From NCBI RefSeq assembly GCF_001019615.1, contig NZ_JNBQ01000013.1, positions 19,080 through 83,079 of the forward strand: a DNA stretch of 64,000 nucleotides. The letters are read 5' to 3'. This document shows positions 47,886 to 57,812 of the stretch, in pieces. Within the stretch, counting starts at the first letter, position 1; each line of letters opens with the position of its first letter. A program made the translations under genes and the position numbers. The stretch comes from Cellulosimicrobium funkei. GTDB taxonomy: Bacteria > Actinomycetota > Actinomycetes > Actinomycetales > Cellulomonadaceae. Below the pieces are notes generated by a model, which saw nothing but the letters and a program-made list of their open reading frames with translations, searched no databases and had not been told where the DNA came from.

Positions 47886-48575
47886 TCAGCCGATCGTGCC
47901 GAGCGCGCGGTAGGCGAGGACGAACGCCGCCGCCACGACGGCGGTGCCCGCGACGGCGATCGTGACCGGCAGGCCCCCGCGGAGCCGACGTGCGAGCATG
48001 CCGACGAGAAGGATGAGCGCGACGACGCCGATCACGACCCAGTAGGTGGCGCCCGTCGTCTCGACGACCGTCGTGAGCCCGTACACCGACTCGCCGACGC
48101 CGATGCCCGCGAGCGCCGCGGTGCCGAGGGCGGCGTGGACGCCCGCGCGCCACAGCCACGCCGCCGCGACGCCGACGAACGGGCCGACGACCAGGCCGAC
48201 CACGCCGAACATCGTCGGGTCGTAGAAGAACCCGCGCACGTCGGCGGCGACGGTGTAGCCCAGGGTGAGCAGCACGAAGCTCGTGGCGCCCAGCACGGCG
48301 GCGTGCCACGTCCGGGCACGCGGGGCGCGCGCGTACCAGGCGACCAGGAGCGCGGTGAGCAGCGTCCAGCCGCTCGCCGAGTTCGCGAAGGGCGCCGCGG
48401 CGTCGGGCAGGAACCCCTGGGCGTACGAGGTCAGGCCGCCGAGCACGAAGCTCGCGACGAGCACGACGGCAGCGCGCCGCCAGGGGCGACCCGGCGACGT
48501 CGTCACCCCGGCGGGTCGGTTCGGTGCCGACGAACGGTCGTCGGCGCGGTCGGGGAGAGAGGTCGTCTCGGGCAC
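47886..48575 (-). CDS. DUF6518-like multi-pass membrane protein
   Basis: 229 residues with a polar N terminus (about 30 residues) and six predicted membrane helices. The run GWTLLTALLVAWYARAPRAR and the loop VAADVRGFFYDP with GLVVGPFVGVAAAWLWRAG resemble the actinobacterial DUF6518 family. Function unknown. GTG start at 48575. It converges with pcrA across 58 bp. Confidence 0.7.
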   Translation of the reverse strand: MPETTSLPDRADDRSSAPNRPAGVTTSPGRPWRRAAVVLVASFVLGGLTSYAQGFLPDAAAPFANSASGWTLLTALLVAWYARAPRARTWHAAVLGATSFVLLTLGYTVAADVRGFFYDPTMFGVVGLVVGPFVGVAAAWLWRAGVHAALGTAALAGIGVGESVYGLTTVVETTGATYWVVIGVVALILLVGMLARRLRGGLPVTIAVAGTAVVAAAFVLAYRALGTIG

Positions 48576-48682
48576 GCCACGACGCTAGGCGCCGTGGCGG
48601 CGTCGGGCGTCACCCCGTCGTCGGGCACGGGCGCGCGAGGCGTCCTACCGTGGCAGGACGACCGAGCCCCGAGGAGCCTCCC

Positions 48683-49597
48683 GTGACCCAGCCGGCCGCC
48701 CGCCCCGCCCCGTGGCCCGACCTCGACGTCCGACGGTGGGAGCCGACGCGCCGGCCGCTCCACCTGTTCACCCAGGTGATCGGCAAGGTCGTGCTCGACC
48801 TGACGCCGTTCGTCAACCACTGGTGGAACGTCGCGTTCCACGTGACGTCGCGCGGGTTCGTCACGCCCGTGATGCAGGTCGGCGACCGCGCGCTCGACGT
48901 CGAGATCGACCTCGTGGCGGAGCGCGTCGCGTTCCGCACGTCCGACGGGCGCACCGAGACCATCGTGCTGGGGCCGATGTCCGTCGCCGACTTCTACGCC
49001 CGCACGCTCGCGTGCCTCGAGCGTCTCGACGTGGCCGTGCGGGTGTGGTCGACGCCGCGCGAGATCCCCGACCCCGTGCCGTTCGAGGAGGACACCGAGG
49101 TCGGGGAGTGGGACGGCGAGCTCACGCGCACGTGGCTCGCGACCGTGCAGCGGGTCGTCGCGGTGATGGAGCGGTTCCGCTCCGGGTTCTACGGCAAGTC
49201 GAGCGGGCCGCGCTTCTACTGGGGCGCGTTCGACCTGGGGCTCACGCTGTTCAACGGGCGACCCTTCCACCAGCCGGACGCCGTCGAGCCCATCTACCGC
49301 TACGCGGAGAACGCCGAGAACCTCGCCGTCGGCTACTGGCCCGGCGACCCGACGACGCACGCGGACCAGGTCTACGCGTACGCCTACCCGCAGCCGCCGG
49401 GGATGGCCGACCTCGACCTCACCCCGGGGTACTGGGACCCCGGCCTGCGCGAGGCGGTGCTCCCGTGCGGGGTGCTGCGCGACGCGGCGGACCCCGACGC
49501 CGTCCTGCTCGCGTTCTTCGAGCGCTCCTACCGTCAGCTGGCGACGGCCGCCGGGTGGGACCTCGACGCGTTCACGGGACCGGTCCCGCCGGGCTGA
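48683..49597 (+). CDS. DUF5996 family protein
   Basis: 304 residues, soluble. Recognisable from HLFTQVIGKVVLDLTPFVNHWWNVAFHVTSRGF near residue 28 and the segment FRSGFYGKSSGPRFYWGAFDLGLTLFNGRP in the middle, then YAYAYPQPPGMADL. The family is of unknown function and is found across bacteria. GTG at 48683 has GAGGAG 10 nt upstream. It stands alone. Confidence 0.82.
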   Translation: MTQPAARPAPWPDLDVRRWEPTRRPLHLFTQVIGKVVLDLTPFVNHWWNVAFHVTSRGFVTPVMQVGDRALDVEIDLVAERVAFRTSDGRTETIVLGPMSVADFYARTLACLERLDVAVRVWSTPREIPDPVPFEEDTEVGEWDGELTRTWLATVQRVVAVMERFRSGFYGKSSGPRFYWGAFDLGLTLFNGRPFHQPDAVEPIYRYAENAENLAVGYWPGDPTTHADQVYAYAYPQPPGMADLDLTPGYWDPGLREAVLPCGVLRDAADPDAVLLAFFERSYRQLATAAGWDLDAFTGPVPPG

Positions 49598-49625
49598 GGG
49601 CAGCCAGGGGACCGGTCACGCCGGG

Positions 49626-50201
49626 TCAGGAGGCCTGGCGGTGCGGCGCCGCGAGCGCGGCGCGCAGGCCTGCGGCGTCGGACCCCGCCTCCGCGAGCGC
49701 GTCGACCAGCGCGCGGTGCGCCGTCGAGCCCTTCGCCCGCGCGACCGCGGCGAGGACGTGGCCCGAGTCGATGGTGCGCGACCCCTCGTGCACGGCCTCG
49801 CGCAGCGAGAGCTCGAGCGCCTTCTTCGCCTCGGGCGTGAAGGGGATGTGCGAGCGCCGGTTGCGTCGCCCGCGACGGCGCTCGTCGTCGCGGGCGCGGT
49901 CGAGCGCCCCCGGCCCGAAGGCCGCGTCCGTGCGCGCACGGATCTCGTCGAGGTCGATCCCGAGGGCGGCGAGGGCCGGACCGTCGAGCGTGTCGTGACG
50001 ACTCGCGGAGTCGACGTGGCGTTCGAGGTCGTCGGTCGTGACGCCGACGGCGGCGAGCGCGGTGGCGCCCGTGCTGCCGTCCTGGCCGGCGAGGGAGAGG
50101 AGCAGGTGCACGGCGTCGATGGCGTCGTCGCCGCGCGAGCGGGCCACCTCCTGGGCGCCGACCACCGTCTCGCGGGCGTCGGCGGCGAAGCGTTCGAACA
50201 T
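49626..50201 (-). CDS. Clp N-domain (Clp R) protein
   Basis: 191 residues with two Clp-N-like repeats: FERFAADARETVVGAQEVARS at the N terminus and IPFTPEAKKALELSLREAV near 115, each followed by a G.I/L-type HVL or HLL stretch (AIDAVHLLLSLAG, TIDSGHVLAAVAR). There is no AAA+ ATPase domain, so it is not a ClpC/ClpA itself; it may act as an adaptor or decoy for the Clp machinery or bind peptides. It starts 1 bp after the stop of the HTH gene, so the two form one transcription unit. Confidence 0.85.
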   Translation of the reverse strand: MFERFAADARETVVGAQEVARSRGDDAIDAVHLLLSLAGQDGSTGATALAAVGVTTDDLERHVDSASRHDTLDGPALAALGIDLDEIRARTDAAFGPGALDRARDDERRRGRRNRRSHIPFTPEAKKALELSLREAVHEGSRTIDSGHVLAAVARAKGSTAHRALVDALAEAGSDAAGLRAALAAPHRQAS

Positions 50202-50202
50202 G

Positions 50203-50424
50203 TCATGACCTCCTGGTGGTGCGGGACGCGCCGTACTTCTTGTGCACGGCCTGGCGGGTGACGCCGAGGCGGTCGGCGATCTCCTGCCACGACCAGCCGA
50301 GCGCTCGGGCGTGCTCGACCTGCAGCGCCTCGAGGCGTTCGGCGAGCACGCGCAGCGAGCGCACGGCACGCAGCCCCGTGTCGGGGTCGGTGCTGCTCGC
50401 GGCGTCCATGTCGACGGGTTCCAT
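50203..50424 (-). CDS. small helix-turn-helix DNA-binding protein
   Basis: 73 residues. The C-terminal half is a helix-turn-helix: ARALGWSWQEIADRLGVTRQAVHKKYG, with a helical lead (LRVLAERLEALQVEHA). ATG at 50424 is only 7 nt after a -10 box and is chosen over a TTG at 50433. Two copies of GTCAA-N6-TTGAC overlap its promoter, so it is probably the autoregulator of the HTH-ClpN pair. Members of this pair type are common in actinobacteria but their role is not well known. Confidence 0.85.
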   Translation of the reverse strand: MEPVDMDAASSTDPDTGLRAVRSLRVLAERLEALQVEHARALGWSWQEIADRLGVTRQAVHKKYGASRTTRRS

Positions 50425-50428
50425 GGCT

Positions 50429-50472
50429 GTCAATCTAGGTTGACGCGACGCCCTCTGTCAACACAGGTTGAC
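50429..50472 (-). promoter_or_regulatory. leaderless promoter with twin palindromic operators
   Basis: Minus-strand -35 TTGACA (50456-50461) and -10 TAGATT (50432-50437) are 18 bp apart, and the ATG follows 7 nt later. GTCAA-N6-TTGAC occurs at 50429-50444 (over the -10) and 50457-50472 (over the -35), 28 bp apart. Strong candidate for repression by the HTH protein. Confidence 0.75.
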
Positions 50473-50572
50473 GACGGCGGACGTCGATCCGGGGGTCGGG
50501 ACCGGTCGGCTAGTGTCGTGCCGCCGCGCGGCACGAGCGTGCGGGCCGTCGATCGACAGGGGAGATCTCGCG

Positions 50573-52150
50573 ATGCAGCACCGGTACGGAACGCGGAGGG
50601 CGGCGCGCGCCGCTTCCGTCGTGGCGGTCCTCGCCCTGGCCCTCGCGGGCTGCGGCACCGACGCCCCGGACCCCGGCCCGGCGGCGACCGCGACGGAGGC
50701 GCCCGAGCTCTCGACCGACCCGACCCCCGTCCCCGTCCGGGGCCACGTCCTCGGCCTCGACCTCGAGGGCGCGGTCGGTCCCGTGGTGGTCGACGGGGAC
50801 CTCGGCGTCCTGCGCATCGAGGTCGGGGCGAGCGGCGGCGAGGGGTCGCTGCTGACCGGGAGCGTGTTCGGGAACCGGGCGATCGCCGACCAGGAGGACT
50901 CCTTCGACGGGGTGCGTCTGGTCGACCTCGACGCCGGTGTCGTCCGCGAGGCGGCGCGATCGGGCTCCGGGAAGGCGTTCGCCGAGCTGGGCGAGCAGTA
51001 CATGATCGCGCCCGGTCGTGAGCCCGTCGTGGGCTTCGTCGCGTTCGACGCGCCCAGCGCGCCGACCACCGCGGTCCTCGTGCCGTCCCTCGGTCTCGTC
51101 GAGGACGTGCCGGTGGTGGCTGCGGCCGACGCCGACGGTCTCACCGTGCCGGTCGCCGACCTCGCCCCGTCCGGCGTCGACGACGTCGTGGCGCCGACCG
51201 CCGTCCTCGAGACGTACAGCGCCACGGCCGACGACGCCGTCCGCACGCGCGACACGGGCGAGAAGGTCAGCGTCAACGTGAGCTCCGACGTGCTGTTCGG
51301 CGTCGACTCCGCCGACCTCGGCCCAGAGGCGGACACCGCGCTCGAGGCGGTGGCGGGAGAGCTGGCGCTCGCGGCGGACGGCGGGCTCGTGGTCGTCGGG
51401 CACACGGACGACGTGGGCGAGGACGCCGCCAACCAGGAACTGTCGGAGCGCCGGGCGCGAGCCGTGGCGGACCGGCTGGGACAGGTCACAGACCTCGACC
51501 GGTTCGACGTGCGCGTCGAGGGCCGCGGCGAGCGCGAGCCGGTCACGACCGAGCTCACCGACGAGGCGCGCTCCCTCAACCGCCGGGTCACGGTCGAGTT
51601 CACCGCCTCCGACGAGCCCGTCGGCGTCGAGGGACCGACCGGCGAGGTCGCCGCAGCCCAGGGGCCGACGGTCGACGGTCTGGGGGGCGCGACCCTCGAG
51701 CACCACGACACGGTGGGTGACGTCCAGAGCCTGCACGTCGAGCTCGTCGAGATGCGGCGCGCGGGCGGCTACCTCGTCGGCACGCTCGACGTGCGCAACG
51801 ACGGGACGGACTACGCGACGTTCGTGAGCGTGCTCGGGTCCGTCCGCGACGGCCGCGGTGACCTCGGCAGCGGGCTCCTGGGCGCGAGCAACGTCACGCT
51901 GCTCGACGGCGGTGTGCGCGTCTACCCGGTCGACTACCTCGTGGAGCCCACGTTCTACGACCTCAACGGGCGCAACGTCCTCGCGGACCTGCAGGTCGGG
52001 TCCCTGGACCCGGGCGTCACGTCCCGGGTGACGGTCGTCTGGCCGGACACGGGTTCGGACACCGTCGTCGTCGACGTGCCCGACGGCTCGACGTCCGTCT
52101 CGGACGGCAGCACGCCGGTGCGGTTCGTGGACGTGCCGGTCGCGGACTGA
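50573..52150 (+). CDS. lipoprotein with an OmpA-like peptidoglycan-binding domain
   Basis: 525 residues. Signal peptide with lipobox LALAGC (Cys about 24). After a long N-terminal domain of unknown type comes an OmpA domain (about 225-345): [50 protein letters not shown], where the Asp and Arg contact diaminopimelate in the family. A C-terminal immunoglobulin-like part ([20 protein letters not shown]) follows. Probably tethered to the membrane and binding cell wall. AGGGGAG precedes the ATG. Monocistronic between the HTH-ClpN pair and sucC. Confidence 0.85.
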   Translation: MQHRYGTRRAARAASVVAVLALALAGCGTDAPDPGPAATATEAPELSTDPTPVPVRGHVLGLDLEGAVGPVVVDGDLGVLRIEVGASGGEGSLLTGSVFGNRAIADQEDSFDGVRLVDLDAGVVREAARSGSGKAFAELGEQYMIAPGREPVVGFVAFDAPSAPTTAVLVPSLGLVEDVPVVAAADADGLTVPVADLAPSGVDDVVAPTAVLETYSATADDAVRTRDTGEKVSVNVSSDVLFGVDSADLGPEADTALEAVAGELALAADGGLVVVGHTDDVGEDAANQELSERRARAVADRLGQVTDLDRFDVRVEGRGEREPVTTELTDEARSLNRRVTVEFTASDEPVGVEGPTGEVAAAQGPTVDGLGGATLEHHDTVGDVQSLHVELVEMRRAGGYLVGTLDVRNDGTDYATFVSVLGSVRDGRGDLGSGLLGASNVTLLDGGVRVYPVDYLVEPTFYDLNGRNVLADLQVGSLDPGVTSRVTVVWPDTGSDTVVVDVPDGSTSVSDGSTPVRFVDVPVAD

Positions 52151-52245
52151 CCCGGTGGCGCCCGCGCGGACGCCGCGTGACGAACGGAACACGTGGCGCC
52201 GGGCGTCGTCCCCGCCGAGCGATAGGAGCCCCGGCCTTCCCGGGC

Positions 52246-52280
52246 TACCCTGTACGGGGATGTCTTGATGTCGAGACATC
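52246..52280 (+). promoter_or_regulatory. sucC promoter region with a palindrome
   Basis: A -10-like TACCCT (52246-52251) is followed by an inverted repeat with 7-bp arms (52259-52265, 52274-52280). The core TCTTGATGTCGAGA (52263-52276) is a near-perfect palindrome, a plausible operator just downstream of the transcription start. Confidence 0.45.
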
Positions 52281-52323
52281 GGTCATGCCGCACACGGCGC
52301 ATCAGACGGAAGGACGCAGCAGG

Positions 52324-53493
52324 GTGGACCTGTTCGAATACCAGGCGCGCGACATCTTCGAGAAGCACGGCGTGCCCGTGCTGGGCGGGGTCGTCGCGAC
52401 GACGCCCGAGGAGGCCCGCGCGGGCGCCGAGAAGCTCGGCGGCGGCACCGTGGTCGTCAAGGCCCAGGTGAAGACCGGCGGCCGCGGCAAGGCCGGCGGC
52501 GTCAAGCTCGCCCACTCGCCCGAGGAGACCGCCGAGAAGGCGTCCGAGATCCTCGGCATGGACATCAAGGGCCACACGGTCCACCGCGTCATGGTCGCCC
52601 AGGGCGCCAAGATCGCCGAGGAGTTCTACTTCTCGGTGCTCCTCGACCGGTCGAACCGCAACTACCTCGCCATGTGCTCCGTCGAGGGCGGCATGGAGAT
52701 CGAGCAGCTCGCGGTCGAGCGCCCCGAGGCGCTCGCCAAGGTCGCGGTGGACCCGATCGTCGGCATCGACGAGGCCAAGGCGCGCGAGATCGTCGACGCC
52801 GCCGGCTTCGCCGAGGAGCTCAAGGCCCCGGTCGCGGCGGTCATCGAGAAGCTCTGGACCGTCTTCACGGCCGAGGACGCGACGCTCGTCGAGGTGAACC
52901 CGCTCGTCCGCACCGAGGACGGCTCGATCATCGCGCTCGACGGCAAGGTCACGCTGGACGACAACGCGTCGGAGGTCCGTCACCCGGACCACGAGGCGCT
53001 GGAGGACAAGGAGTCGACCGACCCGCTCGAGGCCAAGGCCAAGGCGAACGGCCTCAACTACGTCAAGCTCGACGGCGAGGTCGGCATCATCGGCAACGGC
53101 GCGGGGCTCGTCATGAGCACGCTCGACGTCGTCGCGTACGCGGGCGAGGCCCACGGCGGCGTGAAGCCGGCCAACTTCCTCGACATCGGCGGCGGCGCCA
53201 ACGCGCAGGTCATGGCGAACGGCCTCGACGTCATCCTCAACGACCCGCAGGTCAAGTCGGTGTTCGTCAACGTCTTCGGCGGCATCACCGCGTGCGACGA
53301 GGTCGCCAAGGGCATCGTGGGCGCGCTCGAGATCCTCGGCGACGAGGCGTCCAAGCCGCTCGTCGTGCGCCTCGACGGCAACAACGTGGACCTCGGCCGC
53401 GCGATCCTGCGCGAGGCGAACCACCCGCTCGTGACCCTCGCCGAGACCATGGACGGCGGGGCCGACAAGGCTGCCGAGCTGGCCAACGCCTGA
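52324..53493 (+). CDS. sucC: succinyl-CoA synthetase, beta subunit (ADP-forming)
   Basis: 389 residues, the usual length. ATP-grasp N-terminal domain: [19 protein letters not shown], then [21 protein letters not shown] and VEVNPLV near 200; C-terminal CoA-ligase domain with [16 protein letters not shown] and [16 protein letters not shown]. Works in the citric acid cycle making succinate and nucleoside triphosphate. GTG at 52324 is chosen because the family begins MDLFEYQ. Followed after 37 bp by sucD. Confidence 0.96.
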   Translation: MDLFEYQARDIFEKHGVPVLGGVVATTPEEARAGAEKLGGGTVVVKAQVKTGGRGKAGGVKLAHSPEETAEKASEILGMDIKGHTVHRVMVAQGAKIAEEFYFSVLLDRSNRNYLAMCSVEGGMEIEQLAVERPEALAKVAVDPIVGIDEAKAREIVDAAGFAEELKAPVAAVIEKLWTVFTAEDATLVEVNPLVRTEDGSIIALDGKVTLDDNASEVRHPDHEALEDKESTDPLEAKAKANGLNYVKLDGEVGIIGNGAGLVMSTLDVVAYAGEAHGGVKPANFLDIGGGANAQVMANGLDVILNDPQVKSVFVNVFGGITACDEVAKGIVGALEILGDEASKPLVVRLDGNNVDLGRAILREANHPLVTLAETMDGGADKAAELANA

Positions 53494-53530
53494 TCGCCCG
53501 AAGACGCGGAAAGCTGAGACAGAGAACACC

Positions 53531-54421
53531 ATGTCGATCTACCTGAACTCCGACTCCAAGATCATCGTCCAGGGCATCACCGGCGGGATGGGTGCCAAGC
53601 ACACCGCCCTCATGCTCGACTCGGGCGCGCAGATCGTCGGCGGCGTCAACGCCCGCAAGGCCGGCACGACCGTCACGCACAAGGACCACGAGGGCAACGA
53701 CGTCACGCTCCCCGTGTTCGGCACCGTGGCCGAGGCCATGGCCGAGACCGGTGCGAACGTGTCGGTCCTCTTCGTCCCGCCGGCGTTCACCAAGGACGCC
53801 GCGATCGAGGCCGTCGACGCCGAGATGCCGCTCATCGTCGTCATCACCGAGGGCGTCCCCGTCCAGGACACGGCCGAGGTCTGGGCCTACCTCCAGGGCA
53901 AGAAGACGCGCATGATCGGCCCGAACTGCCCCGGCATCATCACGCCGGGCGAGTCGCTCGCCGGCATCACCCCGCACACCATCACGGGCAAGGGCCCGGT
54001 CGGTCTCGTGTCGAAGTCGGGCACGCTGACCTACCAGATGATGTACGAGCTCAAGGACCTCGGGTTCTCGACCGCCATCGGCATCGGCGGCGACCCGATC
54101 GTCGGCACCACGCACATCGACGCGCTCGAGGCGTTCGAGAACGACCCCGAGACCAAGGCGATCGTCATGATCGGCGAGATCGGTGGCGACGCCGAGGAGC
54201 GTGCCGCGGCGTACATCAAGGAGCACGTCACGAAGCCGGTCGTCGGCTACGTCGCGGGCTTCACCGCCCCGGAGGGCAAGACGATGGGCCACGCCGGCGC
54301 GATCGTCTCCGGCTCCGCGGGCACCGCGCAGGCCAAGAAGGAGGCCCTCGAGGCCGTCGGCGTCAAGGTCGGCAAGACGCCGTCCGAGACCGCCGCGCTC
54401 CTGCGCGAGGTCCTCGCCTGA
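53531..54421 (+). CDS. sucD: succinyl-CoA synthetase, alpha subunit
   Basis: 296 residues. CoA-binding Rossmann domain ([19 protein letters not shown] near 12) and ligase domain with the phospho-His in [12 protein letters not shown] near 252. Also [13 protein letters not shown] and [12 protein letters not shown], all intact. Partner of the sucC product. A perfect 15-bp hairpin after it ends the operon. Confidence 0.97.
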   Translation: MSIYLNSDSKIIVQGITGGMGAKHTALMLDSGAQIVGGVNARKAGTTVTHKDHEGNDVTLPVFGTVAEAMAETGANVSVLFVPPAFTKDAAIEAVDAEMPLIVVITEGVPVQDTAEVWAYLQGKKTRMIGPNCPGIITPGESLAGITPHTITGKGPVGLVSKSGTLTYQMMYELKDLGFSTAIGIGGDPIVGTTHIDALEAFENDPETKAIVMIGEIGGDAEERAAAYIKEHVTKPVVGYVAGFTAPEGKTMGHAGAIVSGSAGTAQAKKEALEAVGVKVGKTPSETAALLREVLA

Positions 54422-54464
54422 CCCTGGCTCCATCGCAGGACCCATGACCCGGGTCCTCGCACCC

Positions 54465-54500
54465 GACGCCCCGCGACCGCTCCGCCGGTCGCGGGGCGTC
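54465..54500. terminator. perfect 15-bp hairpin between convergent genes
   Basis: Arms 54465-54479 and 54486-54500 are exact complements with a 6-nt loop, between sucD (plus) and the acyltransferase gene (minus). Confidence 0.7.
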
Positions 54501-54524
54501 GTGCGTCCGGGCCGGCGCCCTTCG

Positions 54525-55583
54525 TCAGGCGGCCGGGTCGCGGTCGCCGCTCGGGACCGTCGGCGCGCCCGAGGCGGCCAGCCACGCGTCGAGCCGCACC
54601 CACTGCGCGTAGAGCCACGCGGCGCGCTCCTCGTCGCCCGCCGGGAGCGCCTCGCGCGGCGTCGCCCAGATCTTGAGCGTGAGGCGCTTGTCCATCGGCA
54701 GCTCGCGCCAGATGTCGCGCACGGTGACCAGGCGCTCGAGGCCCGTGTGCGCGACGACCGCCACGCCCGTCGTCGGCGTCGCGTCGAGCGCGGCGAGGAA
54801 CCCGCCGACGTGCGGCGCCATGACGTGCGGCATCCCCTCGGCGAGGACGGCGAGGTCGTCCTCCCCGGAGGCGCGCAGCGCCGCGATGCGCGTGTCGCGG
54901 CGGCGCGGCGTGACGTTCCCGCCCTCGGGGAAGAGCAGCACGGCGGAGTCCGGCGCCAGGTCGGTGGCGAGCTCGGCGACCGCCTCGCTGCCCGACGGCG
55001 CACCGTGCGGTCGCCGGGAGCGCGGCACCACGAAGTACGCCGGCACGCGGTGCAGCAGGACGTCGATCGCCGGGTCCCACTGGAGCGTGTCCTTGAGGAC
55101 GACGCGCGGCTCGCGGCCCGCCGCGTTGACGATCCGGTCCATGAGGACGAACGAGTCGCCCGGCCCCGCGTGGCGGCTCACCACGAGCACCGGGGCCCCG
55201 TCGAGCCCGTCGGCCTCGCTGAGGTCGACGTCGATCCGCAGCCGCAGCGTCCAGCGCACCTGCCAGAACAGCACCGAGAGCATCGTGCCCGCGAGGCGGA
55301 CGTGCGCGCGCCGGAACGCCGGACGGTCCAGGGCCCATCCGAAGCCCGAGCCCACCCAGAGGCCGAACAGCGCGACGAGGGCGGCGGCGTCCCACACGAC
55401 GTAGAAGCTCGCGAGCCACAGGACGCGCGGCGCGCGCAGGCGACCGGGCAGCGCCCAGCTCACGATGCCGCCGACGAGCAGGACGAGCATGATGCTCGTC
55501 GGGACGAGCAGGACCGCGAGGACGACGACGGCCGGCGCGAGCAGCAGCCGGCGGACCCATCGGGGCGGAGGCGGGACGTTCAC
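54525..55583 (-). CDS. membrane-bound 1-acylglycerol-3-phosphate acyltransferase-like protein
   Basis: 352 residues. Two to three N-terminal membrane helices (to about 100) precede a PlsC-type acyltransferase domain: VVSRHAGPGDSFVLMDRI holds the catalytic HX4D, and VLLFPEGGNVTPRRRD the substrate-binding FPEG motif. Likely acylates lysophosphatidic acid or a related lipid. GTG at 55583 overlaps the stop of the patatin gene (GTGA), so the pair may couple lipid hydrolysis and re-acylation. Confidence 0.85.
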   Translation of the reverse strand: MNVPPPPRWVRRLLLAPAVVVLAVLLVPTSIMLVLLVGGIVSWALPGRLRAPRVLWLASFYVVWDAAALVALFGLWVGSGFGWALDRPAFRRAHVRLAGTMLSVLFWQVRWTLRLRIDVDLSEADGLDGAPVLVVSRHAGPGDSFVLMDRIVNAAGREPRVVLKDTLQWDPAIDVLLHRVPAYFVVPRSRRPHGAPSGSEAVAELATDLAPDSAVLLFPEGGNVTPRRRDTRIAALRASGEDDLAVLAEGMPHVMAPHVGGFLAALDATPTTGVAVVAHTGLERLVTVRDIWRELPMDKRLTLKIWATPREALPAGDEERAAWLYAQWVRLDAWLAASGAPTVPSGDRDPAA

Positions 55584-56425
55584 GCGTCGCCGCCCAGCTC
55601 GTCCAGGTAGCGGCGCGCCGCCGCGTACGACGAGGCGGCGCGCGCTCGGGTCGTGTCCAGCCGGCGCGACGACGAGAGCCGGTCGTCGCCGGGGAGCGGC
55701 CCGCCGCTGGGCAGGACGTGGACCGTCACGTCGTCGGGGACCTCGGCGAGCTCGCGCGCGAACCGGTGCCGTCGGGAGATCTCGAACGTCACCTTCGCGA
55801 CCTCGACCGCGGTCCGCGGGGGCCGCAGCGGCTCCTCGATCCGGCCGACCTGGAGCACCCAGACCGTGCGGGCGCCGCGGCGCACGGCCTCGCCCAGCGG
55901 GATCGAGGAGACCACGCCGCCGTCGACGTAGTGCTCGTCCCCGATGCGCGTGGGCGGCAGCGCGCCCGGGACGGACGCCGAGGCGAGCACGGCGTCGACG
56001 AGCGGGCCGTCGCTGAACCAGCGCTCCGCCGCGCGCTCGATCGACGCCGCGGCGACGACGAGCGGCACGGCGAGGTCCGCGAACGTCGTGCGCTCCCCGA
56101 GCACCTGGCGCAGGAGCGCGCGCAGGGGAGCCGGGCTGGCGAGGTGGGTGCGCGTCGTCGCGAGCCGGTGCACCTGCCGGTACCACGCCTCGCCGTAGAC
56201 CTGGGCGGCGGCGGGCGAGGACCAGGCGGACACGAGGCGGGGGACGACGGCGGGCGTCGGGTCCGCCGCGAGAGCCGCGCCGTTGATCGCGCCGATCGAC
56301 GTCCCGACCACCAGGTCGGGCGTGATGCCCCGTTCCAGCAGCGCGCGCAGCATGCCGATCTGGACCGCGCCGCGCACGCCACCGCCACCCAGGACGAACG
56401 CGGTGGGGGCGGGCGCCGTCGTCAT
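55580..56425 (-). CDS. patatin-like phospholipase
   Basis: 281 residues. Oxyanion loop LGGGGVRGAVQIGML near 12, nucleophile elbow VGTSIGAINGA (Ser about 43) and catalytic Asp in YVDGGVVSSIPLGEAV near 170 form the patatin Ser-Asp dyad. Hydrolyses phospholipid or neutral lipid acyl esters. No transmembrane segment. ATG at 56425 is chosen because the patatin fold begins immediately after. Co-translated with the acyltransferase downstream. Confidence 0.9.
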   Translation of the reverse strand: MTTAPAPTAFVLGGGGVRGAVQIGMLRALLERGITPDLVVGTSIGAINGAALAADPTPAVVPRLVSAWSSPAAAQVYGEAWYRQVHRLATTRTHLASPAPLRALLRQVLGERTTFADLAVPLVVAAASIERAAERWFSDGPLVDAVLASASVPGALPPTRIGDEHYVDGGVVSSIPLGEAVRRGARTVWVLQVGRIEEPLRPPRTAVEVAKVTFEISRRHRFARELAEVPDDVTVHVLPSGGPLPGDDRLSSSRRLDTTRARAASSYAAARRYLDELGGDA

Positions 56426-56506
56426 GGACCGATCGTAGGCGCGGGTAGGCTGGCGCGCCGGGGCGAATGCCACGTACCGACCACTCGATCGACGACGATG
56501 GGCACC

Positions 56507-57769
56507 ATGAGCACCACCAGCACGACGCGTGGTGCGCGCACGCGCACCGTGGACGGCAGCCCGGCCCCCGCACCGGTCGTGGTCCGGCGCGGGCCGTCGG
56601 GCGTGCTCGCCGCGCTCCAGGCGCTCGCGCTGTCCCTCGCGGTCGTCGTCCTGCCGGGCGTCGTGGCCTTCCTCGCGTCGTCCACCGGGTCGTCCGAGGG
56701 CACGGGGTGGGGGCAGTCCGTGACGATCGCCGCGGGCTTCTGGCTCCTCGGCCACGGGGTCCCGCTCGTGGCGAGCGGGACGACCGTCACCCTGGTCCCG
56801 CTGGGGCTCACCGCGCTCGCCCTGTTCTGCTGCTTCGCGTCCGCGCGCCGGTCCGCGCACACGACGACGTCCGCGTGGGTCGCGGGCACCGTGACCTACG
56901 CGGTCGCGACGCTGGGCGTCGCGCTCCTCGCGGGGTCAACCCCGCCCTGGGGCCTCGCGGTCGCGGTCGTCGGGGGTGCGCTCGTCGGCGGGCTCGGGCT
57001 CGGCGCCGGGATCCTCGCGCGGCCGGACGCTCCCTTCGTCGGCGACCTCACGCACCGGCTCGACGGGTGGCTCCCGCCGTCGGTGCGGCTGGGACTGCGC
57101 GGCGGGTTGCTCGGCACCAGCCTGCTGGCCGGCGTCTCGGCCGTCGTCGTCGGGGCGTGGCTCGTCGCCGGCCGCGCGACGTCGGGCGACATCGTCGCCG
57201 GGCTCGTGCCCGGGACCGTCGGCGGCATCGTGCTCGCGCTCGCCCAGCTCGCCGTCCTGCCGAACGTCGTCGCCTGGGCGGGGGCCTGGCTGGTCGGCCC
57301 GGGCTTCGCCGTGGGCGAGGGCAGCACGTTCGCCCCGAGCGGCTCCGAGCCGGGGGCGCTGCCGGCGATCCCGCTGCTCGGCGCCCTGCCCGGCGACGAC
57401 TGGACCAACCCCCTGACGCCCTGGGTGCCGGCCGTCGTCGTCGCTCTCGGCGTCGTGGCCGGGGCCTTCGTGTGGCGCCGCCTGCGCGACGTGACCGGGA
57501 CGCACCCGGACGACGACGTCCGGTGGCTCGACGTCGGCCTCGCCGTGGGCGGGGTCGCGCTCGGCGCCGGACTGCTCGTCGGCGTCGTGAGCTGGCTCGC
57601 GGGCGGGGCGGTCGGGCCCGGGCGGCTCGAGGTCGTCGGCGCCGACGCCCTCGTCGTCGGCGCGCTCGCCGCGGCCGAGATCGGCGGCGGCGCCGCGCTC
57701 GCCGTCCTGTGGGCGCGCCTCGACGTGCTGGGACGCCGCCACGGCAACCCCCTCGACGACGAGGCCTGA
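56507..57769 (+). CDS. DUF6350 integral membrane protein
   Basis: 420 residues with about ten predicted helices, starting at ALQALALSLAVVVLPGVVAF near 37. The family is an actinobacterial membrane protein usually encoded between sucCD and purN; here it is in the same neighbourhood but with other genes inserted on both sides. No function known. ATG at 56507 is used; 56498 (three codons earlier) is equally possible as neither has a good Shine-Dalgarno sequence. Confidence 0.82.
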   Translation: MSTTSTTRGARTRTVDGSPAPAPVVVRRGPSGVLAALQALALSLAVVVLPGVVAFLASSTGSSEGTGWGQSVTIAAGFWLLGHGVPLVASGTTVTLVPLGLTALALFCCFASARRSAHTTTSAWVAGTVTYAVATLGVALLAGSTPPWGLAVAVVGGALVGGLGLGAGILARPDAPFVGDLTHRLDGWLPPSVRLGLRGGLLGTSLLAGVSAVVVGAWLVAGRATSGDIVAGLVPGTVGGIVLALAQLAVLPNVVAWAGAWLVGPGFAVGEGSTFAPSGSEPGALPAIPLLGALPGDDWTNPLTPWVPAVVVALGVVAGAFVWRRLRDVTGTHPDDDVRWLDVGLAVGGVALGAGLLVGVVSWLAGGAVGPGRLEVVGADALVVGALAAAEIGGGAALAVLWARLDVLGRRHGNPLDDEA

Positions 57770-57812
57770 CGCCGGGACGGTTCCGAGAGGGAGCCGTCGG
57801 CGGTGCTTCTCG

